Source: Paenibacillus sp. sptzw28 (GTDB taxonomy: Bacteria; Bacillota; Bacilli; Paenibacillales; Paenibacillaceae). Taken from it: a stretch of 64,000 nucleotides of DNA. The notes below the pieces were generated by a model. The model was not told where the DNA came from, did no database searches, and saw nothing but the letters and a program-made list of their open reading frames with translations. The position numbers were made by a program, and so were the translations under genes. The DNA lies in contig NZ_CP080545.1 in the NCBI RefSeq assembly GCF_019550795.1, forward strand, positions 5,623,501 through 5,687,500, written 5' to 3'. Shown in pieces: positions 62,350 to 64,000 of this stretch (positions within the stretch are counted from its first letter, which is position 1; each line of letters starts with the position of its first letter).

Positions 62350-63534
62350 TCATACCCTCCAAATGTTCGTTTCGGAAATCCAGTCCAGCGCCGTGTCGAC
62401 ATCAGCCGCCAGCACATTGACATGGCCCATCTTCCGTTTATCTTTTGCCTCATGCTTACCATACATGTGTACCTTCGGCGCGACTTCCAGCCGCTGCGCG
62501 GCTTGATCGGCCTCAGCCATGCGCTCAAGCAGCGGTTCCACGTGCTCGCCGAGCACGTTCACCATCACGACCGGCGTCAGCAGAGACGTATCGCCAAGCG
62601 GCAGGCCGCAGATCGCGCGGACATGCTGTTCGAACTGCGAAGTACGGCACGCTTCCATCGTATAATGCCCGCTGTTATGCGGCCTTGGCGCCAGCTCGTT
62701 GACGAACAGCTCCCCTTCGGCCGTGAGGAACAGCTCGACTGCAACAAGTCCGACAACTCCAAGCCCTTCGGCAATACGCGCCGCGAGTCTCCGGGCTTCG
62801 CTCTGAACCGACTCCTCTATCCTTGCAGGCACGATCGACAGATGTAAAATATTTTCCACATGAACATTTTCCGATGCGGGGAATGTTCGGATTTCGCCCT
62901 GCGGATTTCTCGCCGCAATAACGGATAGCTCTTTGTCGAAACGGATAAACCGCTCAAGGACGAGCTCCGTGCGCGCGCGGCTGAGCGTCTCGAACGCTTC
63001 GTCGATTTCCGCTTCGCTGCGAATCACCCACTGGCCTTTGCCGTCATAGCCGCCGGTCGCCGTCTTGAGCACGCACGGCAAACCGAACCGGGCAACCGCC
63101 GAGCGAAGCTCGTCTGCGCTGCGGATTTCGCTGTACGGCGCAACCTGCACGCCGGCCGCCTCAATCGCACGCTTCTCGCGCAGCCGGTGCTGCGTCGTGT
63201 AAAGCAGCTCGCTGCCCTGCGGCACATACGATTCCTTCATCAGCATAGCCGCGACATCGGCATCGACATTTTCAAATTCGTAGGTGATGACATCCGCCCG
63301 CTTCGCCAGTTCTCTGGCCGCTTCGCGGTTGTCGTAGTCCGCGACGATTTGCTCCGCTACCTGACCGCACGGCGCATCCGCAGTCGGATCAAGGGTGACG
63401 AAACGGTAGCCCATTGCGCTTCCGGCATGTGCCATCATCCGGCCAAGCTGGCCGCCGCCAAGAATACCGATCGTTGAGCCGGGCAGTATAACCTTCACCT
63501 TCGAGTCCGCTCCGCGCTTCGCCGTTTTATTCAT
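62350..63534 (-). CDS. purK: N5-carboxyaminoimidazole ribonucleotide synthase
   Basis: 394 residues. It carboxylates AIR at N5 with ATP and bicarbonate. The ATP-grasp protein opens with an extra [20 protein letters not shown] segment before the family start [20 protein letters not shown]. The core shows [20 protein letters not shown] and the metal-binding [20 protein letters not shown] with [10 protein letters not shown]. Its ATG overlaps the purE stop (ATGA), so the two enzymes, which act in succession, are translationally coupled. The N-terminal extension of about 19 residues is the only unusual feature. Confidence 0.96.
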   Translation of the reverse strand: MNKTAKRGADSKVKVILPGSTIGILGGGQLGRMMAHAGSAMGYRFVTLDPTADAPCGQVAEQIVADYDNREAARELAKRADVITYEFENVDADVAAMLMKESYVPQGSELLYTTQHRLREKRAIEAAGVQVAPYSEIRSADELRSAVARFGLPCVLKTATGGYDGKGQWVIRSEAEIDEAFETLSRARTELVLERFIRFDKELSVIAARNPQGEIRTFPASENVHVENILHLSIVPARIEESVQSEARRLAARIAEGLGVVGLVAVELFLTAEGELFVNELAPRPHNSGHYTMEACRTSQFEQHVRAICGLPLGDTSLLTPVVMVNVLGEHVEPLLERMAEADQAAQRLEVAPKVHMYGKHEAKDKRKMGHVNVLAADVDTALDWISETNIWRV

Positions 63535-64000
63535 AGCGTCTCACTGCTTTCCAGCACCTCGCGCTGAATCCGGTCGCGTCTGGCCTGTACGCGCGCCTGC
63601 ACGTCCGGATCGAATGCGCCGAGGATTTGCGCTGCGAGGAGTCCCGCGTTCGTGCCCCCTGCATTGCCGATCGCTACAGTAGCGACGGGGATTCCGCCGG
63701 GCATCTGAACGATCGACAGAAGCGAATCGAGCCCGTTCAAGTTCGAGGACTTGACGGGCACGCCAATAACCGGAAGGATCGTTTTTGCAGCGACCATGCC
63801 GGGTAAATGTGCGGCTCCGCCTGCGCCCGCGATGATCACTTTCAATCCCCGGGATGCGGCGGTTTCCGCGTATTCAAACATGAGATCAGGCGTCCGGTGA
63901 GCCGAAACGACCTTCTTCTCATAAGCAATTTGCAGTTCATCCAAGACGTCACAGGCTAACTTCATCGTGTCCCAATCGGACTTGCTGCCCATAATGACGC
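63531..64000 (-). CDS. purE: N5-CAIR mutase, 5' end outside window
   Basis: The C-terminal 155 residues of the class I PurE that moves the carboxyl group of N5-CAIR to C4. The visible start [20 protein letters not shown] is in frame up to the window edge, and relatives have a few more residues before V-I-M-G-S, so the true start lies just beyond base 64000. The active-site [20 protein letters not shown] and [20 protein letters not shown] are intact. It is the first gene of the operon; a guanine riboswitch and PurR sites, if present as in Bacillus, would be upstream and out of view. Confidence 0.96.
   Translation of the reverse strand, partial: VIMGSKSDWDTMKLACDVLDELQIAYEKKVVSAHRTPDLMFEYAETAASRGLKVIIAGAGGAAHLPGMVAAKTILPVIGVPVKSSNLNGLDSLLSIVQMPGGIPVATVAIGNAGGTNAGLLAAQILGAFDPDVQARVQARRDRIQREVLESSETL

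Overview
The window looks like chromosome of a Paenibacillus-like, spore-forming Firmicute. The evidence is a complete Bacillus-order purine operon, strong AGGAGG-type ribosome sites with many TTG and GTG starts, an S-layer-homology protein, LplABC/YesMN-type sugar uptake and sensing, LtaS-type and YkoS/YkoT-type envelope genes, and pur-neighbour genes known from Bacillus (yerB, yerC, dgkB, rlmCD). No rRNA, tRNA or CRISPR array was seen.

Layout. Bases 1 to about 12,300 are visibly AT-rich accessory DNA. A minus-strand block (1-5421) carries a DUF262 protein, a DUF1643 remnant, a DUF7669-like protein, an AlbA_2 fragment, a possible PD-(D/E)XK protein and a large PLD-nuclease/P-loop ATPase fusion. 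A ribbon-helix-helix regulator with its own palindromic operator is transcribed divergently from the fusion. Next come decayed sequence (GGDEF remnant, frameshifted XRE regulator), an IS256-family element with inverted ends, and an uncharacterised overlapping gene pair (9594-12165). This part resembles a defence island. At about 12.3 kb the composition changes abruptly to GC-rich core genome.

From 12.4 to 20.9 kb lie rlmCD, dgkB, a CbiX-type chelatase, yerC, a coat-like protein, a phosphate permease with its DUF47 partner, and yerB. From 21.3 to 37.6 kb the genes concern the cell envelope: an SLH protein, a PhoX-type phosphatase, a four-gene deacetylase/lipoprotein/two-component operon, an LtaS-like synthase, a YkoS/YkoT-like glycosylation pair, a phosphodiesterase lipoprotein and two very small genes. 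From 37.6 to 41.8 kb are an MFS exporter, a DUF1349 protein, a 5'-truncated cyclase, a ThuA-like protein and an ATPase. From 41.9 to 49.8 kb an LplABC-type ABC importer sits beside a YesMN-type two-component system and a secreted protein.

From 50.1 kb to the end the purine operon runs on the minus strand: purE-K-B-C-S-Q-L-F-M-N-H-D, all twelve genes, with purE cut by the window edge. Its purF-purM and purC-purS gaps hold unusual hairpin-forming sequence. The operon would make IMP from PRPP; its promoter lies outside the window.
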